From Diphasiastrum complanatum (Eukaryota; Streptophyta; Lycopodiopsida; Lycopodiales; Lycopodiaceae), in the NCBI GenBank assembly GCA_029204225.1, contig MU832605.1:1-64000 (forward strand): a DNA stretch of 64,000 nucleotides, in the 5' to 3' direction. The translations under genes and the position numbers were made by a program. Each line of letters begins with the position of its first letter. Positions within the stretch are counted from its first letter, which is position 1. The notes under the pieces were generated by a model. That model saw nothing but the letters and a program-made list of their open reading frames with translations, was not told the origin of the DNA and made no database searches. Shown piece after piece: positions 40,434 through 52,799 of the stretch.

Positions 40434-42190
40434 GTTTCACCCATTGTTGTCGTCCCAAAGAAGAAGACTGGCAAAATACGAATATGCCAAGATTTCTGCA
40501 AACTCAATGCTACCACAAGGAAGGATCATCATCCTCTGCCCTTCACTGATTCCATCTTAGATCAGGTTGTTGATCAGGAGCGTTACAGTTTCTGTGACGA
40601 TTTTTCTGGTTATAATCAGGTTGGAGTGCGGAAGGAGGATCGTTCAAAGACCACATTCACTATGAATTGGGGCACTTATGCCTACAACAAAATGCCCTTT
40701 GGTCTTTGTAACGCTCCAGCGACTTTTCAGCGAATCATGATGTTAATGTTCGCTACCTTCCTAAGAACTTTTCTCGATATATTTATTGATGATTTCTGTG
40801 TATATAGTGATATAAAGACGCACCTGCAGAAGCTGAAATCAACATTGCAACGGTGTTGAGATACTTGTTTATCTCTTCATCCAGAGAAATGTTTTTTCGG
40901 TGTGAAAGAAGGGATATTACTTGGACACAGAATATCTAACAGAGGAATAGAAGTCGACAAAGATAAAGTTGAGCTTATAAAGAATCTCCAGATACCAGAC
41001 AATTTACGTGAACTAAGAGCTTTCTTAGGACATGTCAGCTATTACCGGAGATTTATTCAAAATCATGCTTCTATTGCTACCTCTCTTACACATCTACTGA
41101 AAAAACAAGTGGAATACTTGTGGACGAATGAACAGCAGAAAGCATTCGAAGAACTTAAGAAAAGGTTGATCAATGCTTCTATTCTGAGACCACCCAACTG
41201 GGCTATTTTATTTCATAGTTATGTGGATGTTTCTGCATTTGCTATTGGCGTCTGTCTAAGCCAGAAGGACGACCAGAAGAAAGATCATCCGATTTACTAT
41301 GTGAGTCGACAGCTCAGTGCATCAGAGAAGAATCATTCAGCTACACAAAGGGAAGCACTTGGCATGATTTTCACTGTTAAAAAATTTCGGCATTATTTTC
41401 TGGGATATGTATTTATTTTTTATGTTAATCAATATGCTCTTAAGTATCTTGTAAGTAAACCAGATCTATCAGGACAAATTGCTCGATGGATTTTACTTCT
41501 GCAGGAATTCACATATCAAGTAGAGCTTCGTCAAGGAAAATATCATACAAATGCTGATTATCTTTCACGACTCAGCATGGGAAAAATTGAACAACCTATT
41601 GATGATGATTTTCCAGACGAACATTTGTTCGAGATTTTATCTACAAATTCGCTATATTCTGATATTATTATTTATCTCAAAGATCAGATATACCCGGATG
41701 GTTACGATTTGGAGCAAAAGACAGTTTTTCAATATAAGGTAGCACCTTATACAATTATTAACAATATCTTGTACAAGCTTGGTGCAGATCATCAGCTTCG
41801 AAGATGTCTCGAAACTGAAGACATTAAAAAGGTCGTTAAAGCCTTACAATCAGAAGATGTTGGTGGACATTTTGCTTTGAAAAATACTAATAAAAGATAT
41901 TGACTGCCAAGTATTGGTGGCCCACAATGTTCAAGGATGTATCAAATTTTATTCGCTCATGTGATCCATGCCAGAGATCTGGTAAGCCTACAAAAGCAAT
42001 GAATTGGTCGTTGACACCAATCTTGCCTCTTGCACCATTTGAAAAGTGGGGGATTGACTTTGTCAGTCCAATCAAACTTGTGACTCGACATACAAAATGT
42101 CGTTACATTCTAGTTGCAACGGATTATGCTACAAAGAACGTTGAAGCAGAGGCGACGAAATGAAACGATGCGAAAATTGTCGCGACGTTC
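40434..42190 (+). pseudogene. Gypsy RT, RNase H and truncated integrase
   Basis: RT: VSPIVVVPKKKTG, RICQDFCKLN, DFSGYNQV, MPFGLCNAPATFQR, catalytic box FIDDFCVYS (near 40780), LGHRISNRGI. RNase H: YVDVSAFAIGVCLSQ, HPIYYVSRQLS, TQREALGMIF. Integrase zinc finger: GGHFALKN ... SCDPCQ, and the core start WGIDFVSPI. Stops at 40857 and 42161 and a frame shift at about 41900 are the only lesions. At about 42190 the integrase frame (KIVATFL) is cut by the tandem LTR array. Same element as 36010-40433. Confidence 0.88.
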
Positions 42191-42195
42191 TTATC

Positions 42196-45119
42196 ATCTA
42201 GCATGACTATGGCAGTCTCCCAACTAGTCTACGCTATGGCTTCTCCAACTAGCTTGAGCAAGAGGATGCGAAGAGCATTATGAGCATAGGGTGAGTATTC
42301 TGATGGGTAAGATCCGCTCTTCTCTTGTTTCTCTACTTAGGAACTGCCTCAAATGATGGCTTAACCTAATTCAATGACGGCTTAATCTAAAATCTCCTCC
42401 TCTAAGGCTTACCCTACTAGAGAAAGGAGGGCCTAGATTAACTTAAATTGTTGCCAGATGATTAATATACAATACAATGTGAAGTAACACAGTACATGAA
42501 ACCACACAAGAGAGAACACTCAGAGAGAAAGATAGACATGTATTGCAAATGAGGTTCTTAAAAAATGGACTCTTCCACTCCTATTTATACTTGGAGTGGT
42601 GGTCACCTACAGAAATCCACTGTGCGACAAGTAAGCCACATAGACTAACTTAACTTTGAATCACACTGGTGCCATGGGACAAACCCCCAATAGGCCTTTG
42701 TGACAAACTTTTACATAACTTGAAATCAAATATCTATGTGCAGTGCCCATGACAGTTTAAACTTAGAACTAAATAACTTAAGCCAATATGGAAAACATAA
42801 AAGCCTAAACTTGATGGGCAAGTTCTACGTCTAAATCCTATCCTGCTTGTATTTCTAAAGATGTTCCGCGGGATGGCAAGAATATTCCCTAGCAACGGCG
42901 CCAATGTTGTACGTTTCGCATCCTCCGTTGGCTATGGCTCCATCTAGCATGACTATGGCAGTCTCCCAACTATTCTATGCTATGGCTTCTCCAACTAGCT
43001 TGAGCAAGTGGATGCGAAGAGCATTATGAGCATAGGGTGAGTATTTTGATGGGTAACATCCGCTCTTCTCTCGTTTCTCTACTTAGGAACTGACTCAAAT
43101 GATGGCTTAACCTAATTCAATGATGGCTTAACCTAAAATCTCCTCCTCTAAGGCTTACCCTACTAGAGAATGGAGGGCCTAGATTAACTTAACCTATTGC
43201 CAGATGAATAATATACAATACAATGTGAAGTAACACAGTACATGAAACCACACAAGGGAGAACACTCAGAGAGAAAGATAGGCATGTATTGCAAATGAGG
43301 TTCTTTGAAAATGGACTCTTCCACTCCTATTTATATTTGGAGTGGTGGTCACTTACAGAAATGCACTGTGGGACAAGTAAGCCACATAGACTAACTTAAC
43401 TTTGAATCACACTGGTGCCATGGGACAAACCCCCAATAGGCCTTTGTGACAAACTTTTACATAACTTGAAATCACATATCTATGTGCAGTGCTCATGACA
43501 GTTTAAACTTAGAACTAAATAACTTAAGCCAATACGGATAACATAAAAGCCTAAACTTGATGGGCAAGTTCTACGTCTAAATCCTATTCTGCTTGTATTT
43601 CTAGAGATGTTTCGTAGGATGGCTAGAATAATCCCCGGCAACGGCGCCAATCTTGTACGTTTCGCATCCTCTGTTGGCTATGGCTCCATCTAGCATGACT
43701 ATGGCAGTCTCCCAACTAGTCTACGCTATGGCTTCTCCAACTAGCTTGAGCAAGAGGATGGGAAGAGCATTATCAACATAGGATGAGTATTGTGATGGGT
43801 AAGATCCACTCTTCTCTCGTTTCTCTACTTAGGAACTGACTCAAATGACGGCTTAACCTAATTCAATGATAGCTTAACCTAAAATCTCCTCGTCTAAGGC
43901 TTACCCTACTAGAGAATGGAGAGCCTAGATTAACTTAACTTGTTGCCAGATGAATAATATACAATACAATGTGAAGTAACACAGTACATGAAACCACACA
44001 AGGGAGAACACTCAAAGAGAAAGATAGGCATGTATTGCAAATGAGGTTCTTTGAAAATGGACTCTTCCACTCCTATTTATACTTGGAGTGGTGGTCACTT
44101 ACAGAAATGCACTGTGGGACAAGTAAGCCACATAGACTAACTTAACTTTGAATCACACTGGTGCCATGGAACAAACCCCGAATAGGCCTTTGTGACTAAC
44201 TTTTACATAACTTGAAATCACATATCTATGTGCAGTTCCCATGACAGTTTAAACTTAGAACTTAATAACTTAAGCCAATACGAATAACATAAAAGCCTAA
44301 ACTTGATGGGCAAGTTTTACGTTTAAATCCTATCTTGCTTGTATTTCTAAAGATGTTCCACAAGATGGCTAGAATATTCCCCGGCAACGGCGCCAATGTT
44401 GTATGTTTCGCATCCCCCATTGGCTATGGCTCCATCTAGCATGACTATGGCAGTCTCCCAACTAGTCTACGCTATGGCTTCTCCAACTAGCTTGAGCAAG
44501 AGGATGGGAAGAGCATTATGAGCATAGGGTGAGTATTCTGATGGGTAAGATCCGCTCTTCTCTCGTTTCTCTACTTAGGAACTGACTCAAATGACTGCTT
44601 AACCTAATTCAATGACGACTTAACCTAAAATCTCCTCCTCTAAGGCTTACCCTACTAGAGAATGGAGGGCCTAGATTAACTTAACCTGTTGCCAGATGAA
44701 TAATATACAATACAATGTGAAGTAACATAGTACATGAAACCACACAAGGGAGAACACTCAGAGAGAAAGATAGACATGTATTGCAATTCTTCGAAAATGG
44801 ACTCTTCCACTCCTATTTATACTTGGAGTGGTGGTCACTTACAGAAATCCACTGTGAGACAAGTAAGCCACATAGACTAACTTAACTTTGAATCACACTG
44901 GTGCCATGGGACAAACCCCCAATAGGCCTTTGTGACAAACTTTTACATAACTTAAAATCACATATCTATGTGCAGTGCCCATGACAGTTTAAACTTAGAA
45001 CTAAATAACTTAAGCCAATATGGAAAACATAAGAGCCTAAACTTGATGGGCAAGTTCTACGTTTAAATCCTATCTTGCTTGTATTTCTAAAGATGTTCCG
45101 CAGGATGGCTAGAATATTC
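42196..45119 (-). repeat. Tandem array of four LTR-plus-primer-site units
   Basis: Units start (ATCTAGCATGAC) at 42196, 42952, 43688 and 44434; periods 756, 736 and 746 bp; the last is incomplete and the first lacks its start. Read on the minus strand each unit has TATAAATA (42589-42582, 43335-43328, 44081-44074, 44821-44814) and ends GAAACGTACAACATTGGCGCCG, split here as LTR end plus the gypsy primer site GGCGCCGTTGCCGGGG (about 42900-42884, 43650-43634, 44396-44380). No internal coding region is present. It is thus a chain of LTRs with leader starts, inserted in the integrase at 42190. Confidence 0.85.
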
Positions 45120-45650
45120 TTTGGAAAATCAGCCTACAATAGTTTGGTAAAGAAGCAGTCGTGATAGATGGATGTTCAGGAGTTAACCTCATTTCAACAA
45201 AGCTATGTGCAAAATGAGGCCTTATGAAAATAAAACCTGTAACTTTCGCCATTAAGCTAGTCATGTCCTCAAAATACATAAGTATCGAAATTCATGGATC
45301 GAAAAATATTAGACTCGATTCGATTCGATTCGATACTAGGTCGAACTCGTTCGAATAAAATCGATCCTTCATAGTTTCGACCCATAGATTTTTTTTCTGA
45401 CTCTCTTCAAAATATTGATTTGATCCAATGTTACCTCATATTTTTCCAATCCTTCATATAAACGGTTGTTGTACGACTATCATTAATATTACCAACGGTT
45501 ATTAAAATGGGAATATTAGTTGTCCTAAACTGACGTCATGAAGATCTAGAGTGACTAAGAGTTCCTCTTCTAATTGTTACTATCGCCATCTCTTTACTAT
45601 CCTTTCTAGTGATACTATAGCTAATCTTGCAGTGATTTACTGATTCTCTT
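45120..45650. other. Spacer with CGATT repeat
   Basis: 45316-45334 is a short CGATT run. The surrounding 45290-45400 (GATCGAAAAATATTAGAC ... GGTCGAAC) resembles 48060-48120 in the same orientation, so a dispersed repeat or ancient target region flanks the next gypsy remnant. Otherwise no feature seen. Confidence 0.5.
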
Positions 45651-47530
45651 GCGTGAAGTATCCTTCTACAGATTTTACAACAACATTTCAAATTATTCAT
45701 ACGACCGTTGCTTTATCTACAAAAAAATGACGTCTAATCGTGTATTGAAAGCCAGAACTGAGATTTCAATTTTTTCAATGGAAGATAGGCGCAAAACTAT
45801 TCAGACTTACCATGATCAAATACAAAGATAATTCGTTGTCACTAACCGACATTTGCAATGAAATGGTGGATGGAGTAAGAATCAGAAGAAGTGTATGCTA
45901 TTTTTTGGTGCGCCATCGTCCTATTGAGCTCATGAAAGAGGAATACACATAGTGCTTTGGATTGCCTATTCAAGAGTCGGTGAAGAAACCAAAGAAAATC
46001 ACAGATTCTACACTACTAGAACAATGGTTTGACTTGACTGAAGGAGAAGATGCTATTTATCAAGAAACAAAAGGCTATAAGGTCAGTTATCTAAAGGATT
46101 TTGCATCTATAGGATTTGTAGAGTGGAAGTGCAATATGGTATTCGGTGCTGATAAGAACGCAACTATTTTTACTTCAAATTTTGGATACTTATTGCAATC
46201 TCATAACGAGGCACAAGTGGATTTAGCCACTATATCTTACAACATGTTCCTAAAAGCACTGTTGAAATCCCAACATATTAGATTATGGGGAGCGCAATGG
46301 AGCCATTTGGCTTGCCACCTGAAATTATTAAACGAGGTTGAGATCAGAATTAATAGAACAATCACTCGTACGGTCGATCGTATGATTGAGGCTGCTACAG
46401 AAACGAGCGAAAACTTCCAAGGTGTTGATGAAGAACACAATTTAGACACAGAGACGATTCAGATAGATGACTCACTGTCATTGATAGATCACATGATGGA
46501 AGAACAAGAAGGAATCAAAATAACTATTGAAGATGCGTAGACAACAAAAAACGCTAATCAAATGGAAGAAGCTGCTGAGAAGGATGTTGAAGAACTGATT
46601 TATGAAAGCTCACACCAAGCTACTAAGAATGTTGAAAATGAAGCCGAAGATCTAGAGAGGGTTGTCATTATGTTATCGAAAGCTCATCGTGAACCAGAAT
46701 AGCAAGAACTAGAAACGAAAGATGTTTATGATGGACCAGCTAGGACACAGCCTATGAATCTTGTTGAACCAAGAGAACTAAAAAAGATTGTGCAAGTTGG
46801 AACACAACTTACCCTAGAGCAGTTTCAAGCGCTAAGGAAGTTGTTGGCTAAGTATCAAGATTGTTTTGCTTGGACATACAAGGATCTATAAGGGATTCCA
46901 ACATCTGTGATTGAGCATATGATTCCCTTGATGCCTAATGCAGTTCCAAAAGTCACAAGATTCTATCATTGTAATCCAAACTTTATTGATCTTATTAAGA
47001 AAGAGCTATAGAGATTACCTGAGGTCGATCTCATCTACGAGATCGAGCATACTAAATGGGTTTCGCCAATTGTTGTCGTTCCTAAGAAGAGTGAGAAGAT
47101 GAGAACTTGTGTGAATCTCAAAGATTTGAACAAAGTGACGCAAAAGGATTACTTTTTGTTACCCTTTACTGAAAGCATATTGGGCCGCCTTGCTGGAGCG
47201 GAAGCCTACAATTTTTTGGATGGATTTAGTGGTTACAACCAAGTCAAAATCGCACCTACAAATCGTCATAAAATAGCTTTTGCAACAAAATGAGAACTTA
47301 TGCTTGTATAGTTATGTCATTTGGATTTCGTAACACACCTTTCATTTCAAAGAGTAATGCAATTTGCCTTCAAAGACTACTTGCAGAAGTTCCTTGAAAT
47401 CTACTTGGACAACCCCAGAGTTCATAGTGTCGATACAGACCACCTGGATCATTTGGAAAAAGTATTTGATCGTTGTCGCAAGTACCAAATCTCCTTAAAT
47501 TCAGAAAAGTGTCAAATTTAAGTAACTCGG
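45650..47530 (+). pseudogene. Second, decayed Ty3/gypsy element (gag-like frame and RT)
   Basis: 45962-46540 is an open frame of 192 codons with WFDLTEGEDAIYQETKGYK and IRLWGAQWSHLACHLKLLN, no recognised domain; its place suggests a gag or linker protein. RT follows from about 46800: LLAKYQDCFAWTYKDL, HTKWVSPIVVVPKK, MRTCVNLKDLNK, FLDGFSGYNQVKIAP, and the catalytic box reading IYLDN, so the second Asp is lost. DHLDHLEKVFDRCRKYQISLN follows. Stops at 46702, 46888, 47011 and 47293 and a frame shift near 47300. Homology ends at about 47530. It differs from the 36-42 kb element in sequence. Confidence 0.82.
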
Positions 47531-48240
47531 AGCGAGCGTGGTGCGTGGATTGGAAGCACCACAATTAGCTGCAAAACGTTAAAAAATGAATGAATAAAAA
47601 ATGTGCAATGGAACAACAACTGAGCAGAGACAAACTGTACTCTGATTAATATCAACAAGGAGTACAATTGCAAGAAATGAAAACTTCAGCTGGTTGAGCA
47701 TGATAACACTGGCTATAGAGTGAGAACTTTGATCGTTGTGTGTGATAACACATGCAACGGAACTATCTGCATGAATTGATAGATACAATTATCAGAAATT
47801 TTAGATATCAAAAGATTATTAGAATCCCTGAAGAAGTTTTCTAATGAAGATACTTATCTTGATTTACTCAAAATATCTACAACTACTTTTTCTACAATTA
47901 TTACAACCGCCTCATAACTATAACTGTATGTATAATAATAGAGGCGGAGTGTCAACGCGAAGTCGTTGGGTCGGATTTTAGACCGATAGTATCGAACTTT
48001 ACAAAGTATCGAAAAATATACAAAGGATCGATTTTTACACTGGGTCAAAAATATAATCAGAGTTGGATTTTCCAGGGTCGGAAAAATTAGACCCGATTCG
48101 ACCCGATCCAGGGTCGAAGACACCTAGATAATTTCACCTAGATCTGATCCCGATCCAGGGTCAAAAAATCTCTGTTTGTTAGGCTTGACGTTGGGTCAGA
48201 AAAATCTGATACCAGATTTTTTGATCTTTTGAAGAACTCG
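47530..48240. other. Spacer with dispersed repeat
   Basis: Contains several GGGTCGGA / GACCCGAT words (47960-48190), related to 45290-45400. No coding feature recognised. Confidence 0.5.
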
Positions 48241-49034
48241 AGCCTTATGTTTTTTGGGTTTTGTAAAGTTTTCAGGATGCTTATTAATAAATGGATTTGA
48301 GGTTGAGCATCGAATTCCAACATTTCTTTCCTTTCTTTCTTGGCGGGATGTCTCCACTCTCCCTTCTGCGGAATCCATTTGGACTTTTTCTCTCTTTTTG
48401 GTTAATGCCCAACCTCTCCATTCTCACCCCCGTCTTTCCCTTTCCTTAGCTACTAAAGGCCTTCTCTCCCTTGGTCAGTTGGTCCATGTCCCTCCTTGCC
48501 AGCTTCTGCCCTCTTCTGCTCTCTCCTCTGGTGAACGTCGACTTCTTTTCTTGGCCTCCTCCTGTGACTCCAATCTCCCCCTTTGACATTTCAAGTTGGG
48601 ACCACCCCCCACCCCTTGCATGTTCTCTTTTTTATTACTCTTTCCTACATTGTCGACAATTTCCTTCTCTTTTTTCGGATTATCTTAACCGTCTCTTTTC
48701 TGCCTCTCATTCCTCATCTGATTGGCGTTACCGCCTTAAAACCGCCCGATCTCTTCTTGTTGGAAAACTCAGGTACCTTGCTTACCGTATTCTCACCAAG
48801 TCCTTACCCTTGCTTTCCAAGTGGCCTTTCCTTAATGATCACCTTTGTCCGCTTTGCCAACTGGCTGAAGAAACGGTGGAGCACTTGTTCTCCCATTGTC
48901 TTCGGCACCTTTGGCTGGAACTGGGTCACATCTTTTCTGGACGGCAAGGAACCAGCAAGTTGAACCACATTGGCATTCAAGATTGTTGCAATTTGTCCAT
49001 ATGTGGTCGAGTTGGGACTCGTATAAAGTTATAG
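48240..49034 (+). pseudogene. LINE fragment with zf-RVT domain
   Basis: Frames in series give a post-RT region (HPRLSLSLATKGLLSLGQLV) and then the cysteine/histidine domain found at the C-terminus of plant LINE ORF2: SLPLLSKWPFLNDHLCPLC ... EETVEHLFSHC ... LWLELG. Cys-x2-Cys and His-x3-Cys ligands are kept. At least one frame shift lies near 48520-48600. No poly-A tail or upstream RT was found. Confidence 0.7.
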
Positions 49035-49473
49035 CCTTGAAAAGTACCTTGTAGTCCATGGTTGGACAAGAAATTTTGAAGTAGTTGTGTAGGTGAGCCA
49101 CACAGTCATGATGTAATTTTCTCAAGTTTTTACATCTTTTCAACCAAAATCAACTACAACTATGCTGAAGAAAAAATATACAATCATAAGTTTAATCAAT
49201 CATAGATTATGTGTCTAATACAACAAAATTATAATCACCACCAAATCTTATCAATTTGTTGCAAGTTTTGAATGTCTATTCAAACTTACATCAAAATGAT
49301 AGCAAATTTCTTATCATAAAATGCAAACTTACAAAGATCTTGCTAAATATAATTTCACACATTTTTAGGTTTTATCATACACATTATTTAATCTTCACAA
49401 AAAATTTAACTTATTATTCTAGTATTATGTCGAAAATGCCTTCCCACAATGTTAAATTTGTAAGATTCACATA
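49035..49473. other. AT-rich spacer, nothing recognised
   Basis: Short frames only; no repeats or motifs stood out. Confidence 0.6.
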
Positions 49474-50000
49474 AAGTAATGGATACCTTGTGAATATTAT
49501 GCCCATTTTTTAAACGGATTAAAAAGTAGAAAATATTTGTTTTATTTCAAACGCAGATTCTGCACTTTTCTACTGCCCGTCTGTACAGCGTCTATAGACT
49601 GCCATGTGGTGTGTTCATAGTGGTTGGTCAAAGTCAAACCGCCTATTATGCTTCGTAATGTACATGTAAAAAAATTTAAGGTACCCATTGTGCAATGGAA
49701 GACGCCCGGGCACAGGCCATTATGCCTGGTAAGGATTTCCAAAAGAAATTGGGTGCGGCCCAGAGTGGCGTGTTAATAGTGGTCGGTCAAAGTCAAGCTG
49801 CCTATTATGCTTTGTAATGTACACGTGAAAAAATTTAAGGTACCCATTACGCAATGGAAGGCGCCCGGGCACATGCCATTCTACCCGGTTTGGCTTTTCA
49901 AAAAAAAAATGGACAAGGCCCGGAGCCCAAATTTTTTTGGAAAGCCAAAAAGGGAAGAATGGCCTGTGCCCGCGAGCCCTTCCATAGTACGTAAAACTAC
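49474..50000 (+). mobile_element. Fold-back MITE-like element, tandemly duplicated in part
   Basis: Starts GTAATGGATACCTTGTGAAT and contains two successive copies of GGTCAAAGTCAA ... GCCTATTATGC ... AAATTTAAGGTACCCATT (49626-49741 and 49790-49903). The last 150 bp are an imperfect palindrome (GGGCACATGCCATTCT paired with AGAATGGCCTGTGCCC, 49868-49970). An inverted relative lies at 54130-54500, on the other side of the glutamine amidotransferase gene. Confidence 0.7.
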
Positions 50001-50388
50001 AACAATATGACATGGCAATGCGTTTGTGGTTTCAAAACGTGCATACCCATCCTTATCCATAAGGTTGAGAACATGCACAACTACGGGATGCATGTTAACG
50101 AGTAGGTGGCCCCTCACCCTCAGGTAGACATCATCTTGGTGCTTGGTTATATGTGAAGGTGCTCTTACATAAAGGTTACCCTTCAAAGTGCCCCTATATA
50201 AGTGAAGGACTAAATTCTATCGTTGTTGATGATCCATGAATTCATATTGGTGTGTAACTCGCCACATTCTTTGAGAGTATGCTAGAAAAGAACCTCTAAT
50301 CCTCACAAAGAACTTGGCCAACGTTTTCGCTGTATACCAATGCTAAATGTTTACCTAACTAAATACCTTTTGAATAGTAAGGCTTTTT
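50001..50388. other. 3' flank and likely 3' UTR of the amidotransferase gene
   Basis: No gene recognised. The part next to the stop codon at 50389 should include the untranslated end of the minus-strand transcript. A minus-strand frame from 50186 (MKGNLYVRAPSHIT) is unsupported. Confidence 0.4.
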
Positions 50389-52791
50389 CTAGAGTTCACT
50401 TTTCCTTTTCTCAAGCACATCTGAAGCCACTTCAGCCATCATCGTGTAAAATTCCTGTAAATCATGCAGCTTGGAAGTTTCCAATCCTTCTATCAACATT
50501 TTAGCTGAGTTTCGCAGCTGCTCGTTCAACAGCAACTTCTGTAACAAAATGGATGAATCTCTTACTGTTGCACCTATTTGTTTAAGCCTGTTTATAACCT
50601 GCTGCATGCTCATCTCTGTATTGACCTGCACATTTAGATTGGTTAGCTTACCTGAATTGGCAAAACAATTCAGCAAAACAATAAAATATTATATCAGTGA
50701 AAAGCTTGGAAATTTACCTGTAAAAATTCTGCCCCAAGCTCCAGCTCTCTGCTACTTTTCTCGTAGGACTGCCGAGTCAACGCATTAAGAGCTTTAGTAC
50801 TACCATGTGATGAAGGACATTTCCGGACATGAGCCTGCTCCTCGTACATGTGCTTTGCTGCTGAAAAGCTTCGAATCAGCTTCTGCCGCTGATTTTCCAT
50901 TACTCCATCAAGTTTTTGGAGCCCCTTATTCTCAGAAGCCAGCAGCTTCCTTTTATACGCCAATACTGCTTTCACAAATTCCTAATAAACAAGCAATATG
51001 GGCATCACCAACAGTATAAAGACAGTATTCATGTTGGGTGAATATTATTTGATAATGAATTGGTAGATTACATTATATATGATTTGAGTGTTTAAAGAAT
51101 CAGCAATATAAGAATATTACCTGGTAAGCACGGGGACAACCTGGGTAGTCAAAATCACCTTCAAAGGATGCAGAACAGTCCTTGCTTCGGTTGCTATCCT
51201 GTTCATGTCTCATCCGCTCCGGATGGAATTGCAGCCCTACAATGAACTTGCCCTCTTCTGGATTATAAACGTCAGGATCGTAAAAGGCTTCAACCAGACC
51301 ATCAGGTGCAAACGCCATTGGTATGAATCGTTCAGATAACCTCTTTATGCCCTGTGCAGTCCACACAAGTGAGTCACCACAATTCAATCCTCTTTTATTT
51401 AAAAAAATGTTCTGATGGAGAGCTGATCACGGAAACGAAATTATGAAACACATTGCATGTTGATAATAAGACAAAAAGGATCAGAATGCAAAAATTGAAG
51501 GTAAAAAGCGATGATGCAAGGCATTGTAGATTACTACATTTACATCTCAGAAGACGCATACCTGATGATGATAGCTGTTAACAAGCAGCTCCATTTGTTC
51601 AAAATTCTCATGACTGAACCACTCATACAACGGCGTGCCTGGAACAATTTTTACAGCATGTCGATGCCCGTCATAGTCGTCATAGTTTATATGTCTAATC
51701 TGCGTCCCACCTCCCTTTGAGAGCTCCCTTTCCACATCCTAAAAGTGTTAATGCAAAAGATATATATATCAACCCCAGGAAGTTGGATTTCATTACGGAC
51801 TATGAACAGAAAACATATAGGCGTTTGAATGTTATTTCTCTACGACACAGCATGAAATCACATGCACAAAATGGAGGATATAGCAGGTCCGTCAAACACT
51901 TGAGTTAGTGCAACCTACTTTCCATTATATGTGCCTTCCTGACTAACGTTAAGTACTGTTCAAAATTGCAAACGAACGTAAGCATGTGTGAATGCAAGCT
52001 ACCTGATAAAGTGATCCGCCACACGCGACATTCAGAACTTGAGAGCCTCTGCAAATTCCTAAATAAGGAATGTTCCGCTCCAAACACCTTCTCGCTAGTT
52101 GCAATTCTATAGAGTCCTTATATCTGTCTACAAGAGTATCGCTACTATGAGCTTGCTTAATTTCCTCAATCTCTTCAGAAGTAAATGAGGAAAAATCACT
52201 ATCATACAGAGTAGGATCAATATCCTCGCCTTCACACAGTAGCACTCCGTGAATAGGTTCAAAACTATCAAGTAATGAATGCAACCCAGAGACTCTGGGA
52301 ACAATCACTGGAACTGCACCATAGCTGACTATGAGATCCAAATGATACTCTCCTGTAAAACAATAACAAGGAAATAAGGCATTTAAGCTGGGGTTCACAG
52401 CCATATTGCATTGAGTTGTTGTCATGTTTCTCTGAAAGATCTGAAAATATGGCCTGAAGAGTAGTGAGTTAAAGCCGGTGTCATAGTGATCGCTAGAACA
52501 AAATGCAGTAATCCCGGAATTTTTTATTCCACCTTTTAAACAAAATAAGCTGTTTTTCAAAGCCGATTTGTTAAAAATTCAACAAACAGTTTCAGGATAA
52601 GAAACGTAACCCTTACCAACAAAATCCACAAACTTGTTTTTGCGAACGCTCCTCCTCGAAACGATGAGCACCCGCGGCAGAACTGAGGCCAATTTCGCCA
52701 CCTTTCCAACTGCTTCTTCGCCTCCGGTTTCCGCCAGACCCTCCATAGGAGCTAGCCTATCTGATCCCTGAGACGGCACTGAATCCTTCAT
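50389..52791 (-). CDS. Class I glutamine amidotransferase (plant GAT1_2.1-like)
   Basis: Six exons: 52791-52617, 52352-52003, 51738-51562, 51351-51121, 50981-50718, 50625-50389; all introns GT-AG; joined length 1434 nt, 477 residues, no stops. Residues about 40-290 form a peptidase-C26 / PuuD-like glutaminase domain: [19 protein letters not shown] at the start, [16 protein letters not shown], the nucleophile elbow [12 protein letters not shown] with Cys159, and GLQFHPERM with His277 and Glu279, completing the Cys-His-Glu triad. Residues 312-477 are helical and charged, beyond the minimal domain. Arabidopsis relatives are glutaminase-type enzymes linked to nitrogen response; substrate here is inferred only. 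The only gene in the window that looks intact and host-derived. No clear transit peptide. Confidence 0.93.
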
Positions 52792-52799
52792 CGCTGGAT

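Noticed and set aside
49881-50186. Minus-strand gene with MKGNLYVRAPSHITKH
   Set aside because: Half of the frame lies in the fold-back element; no domain and no splice support.
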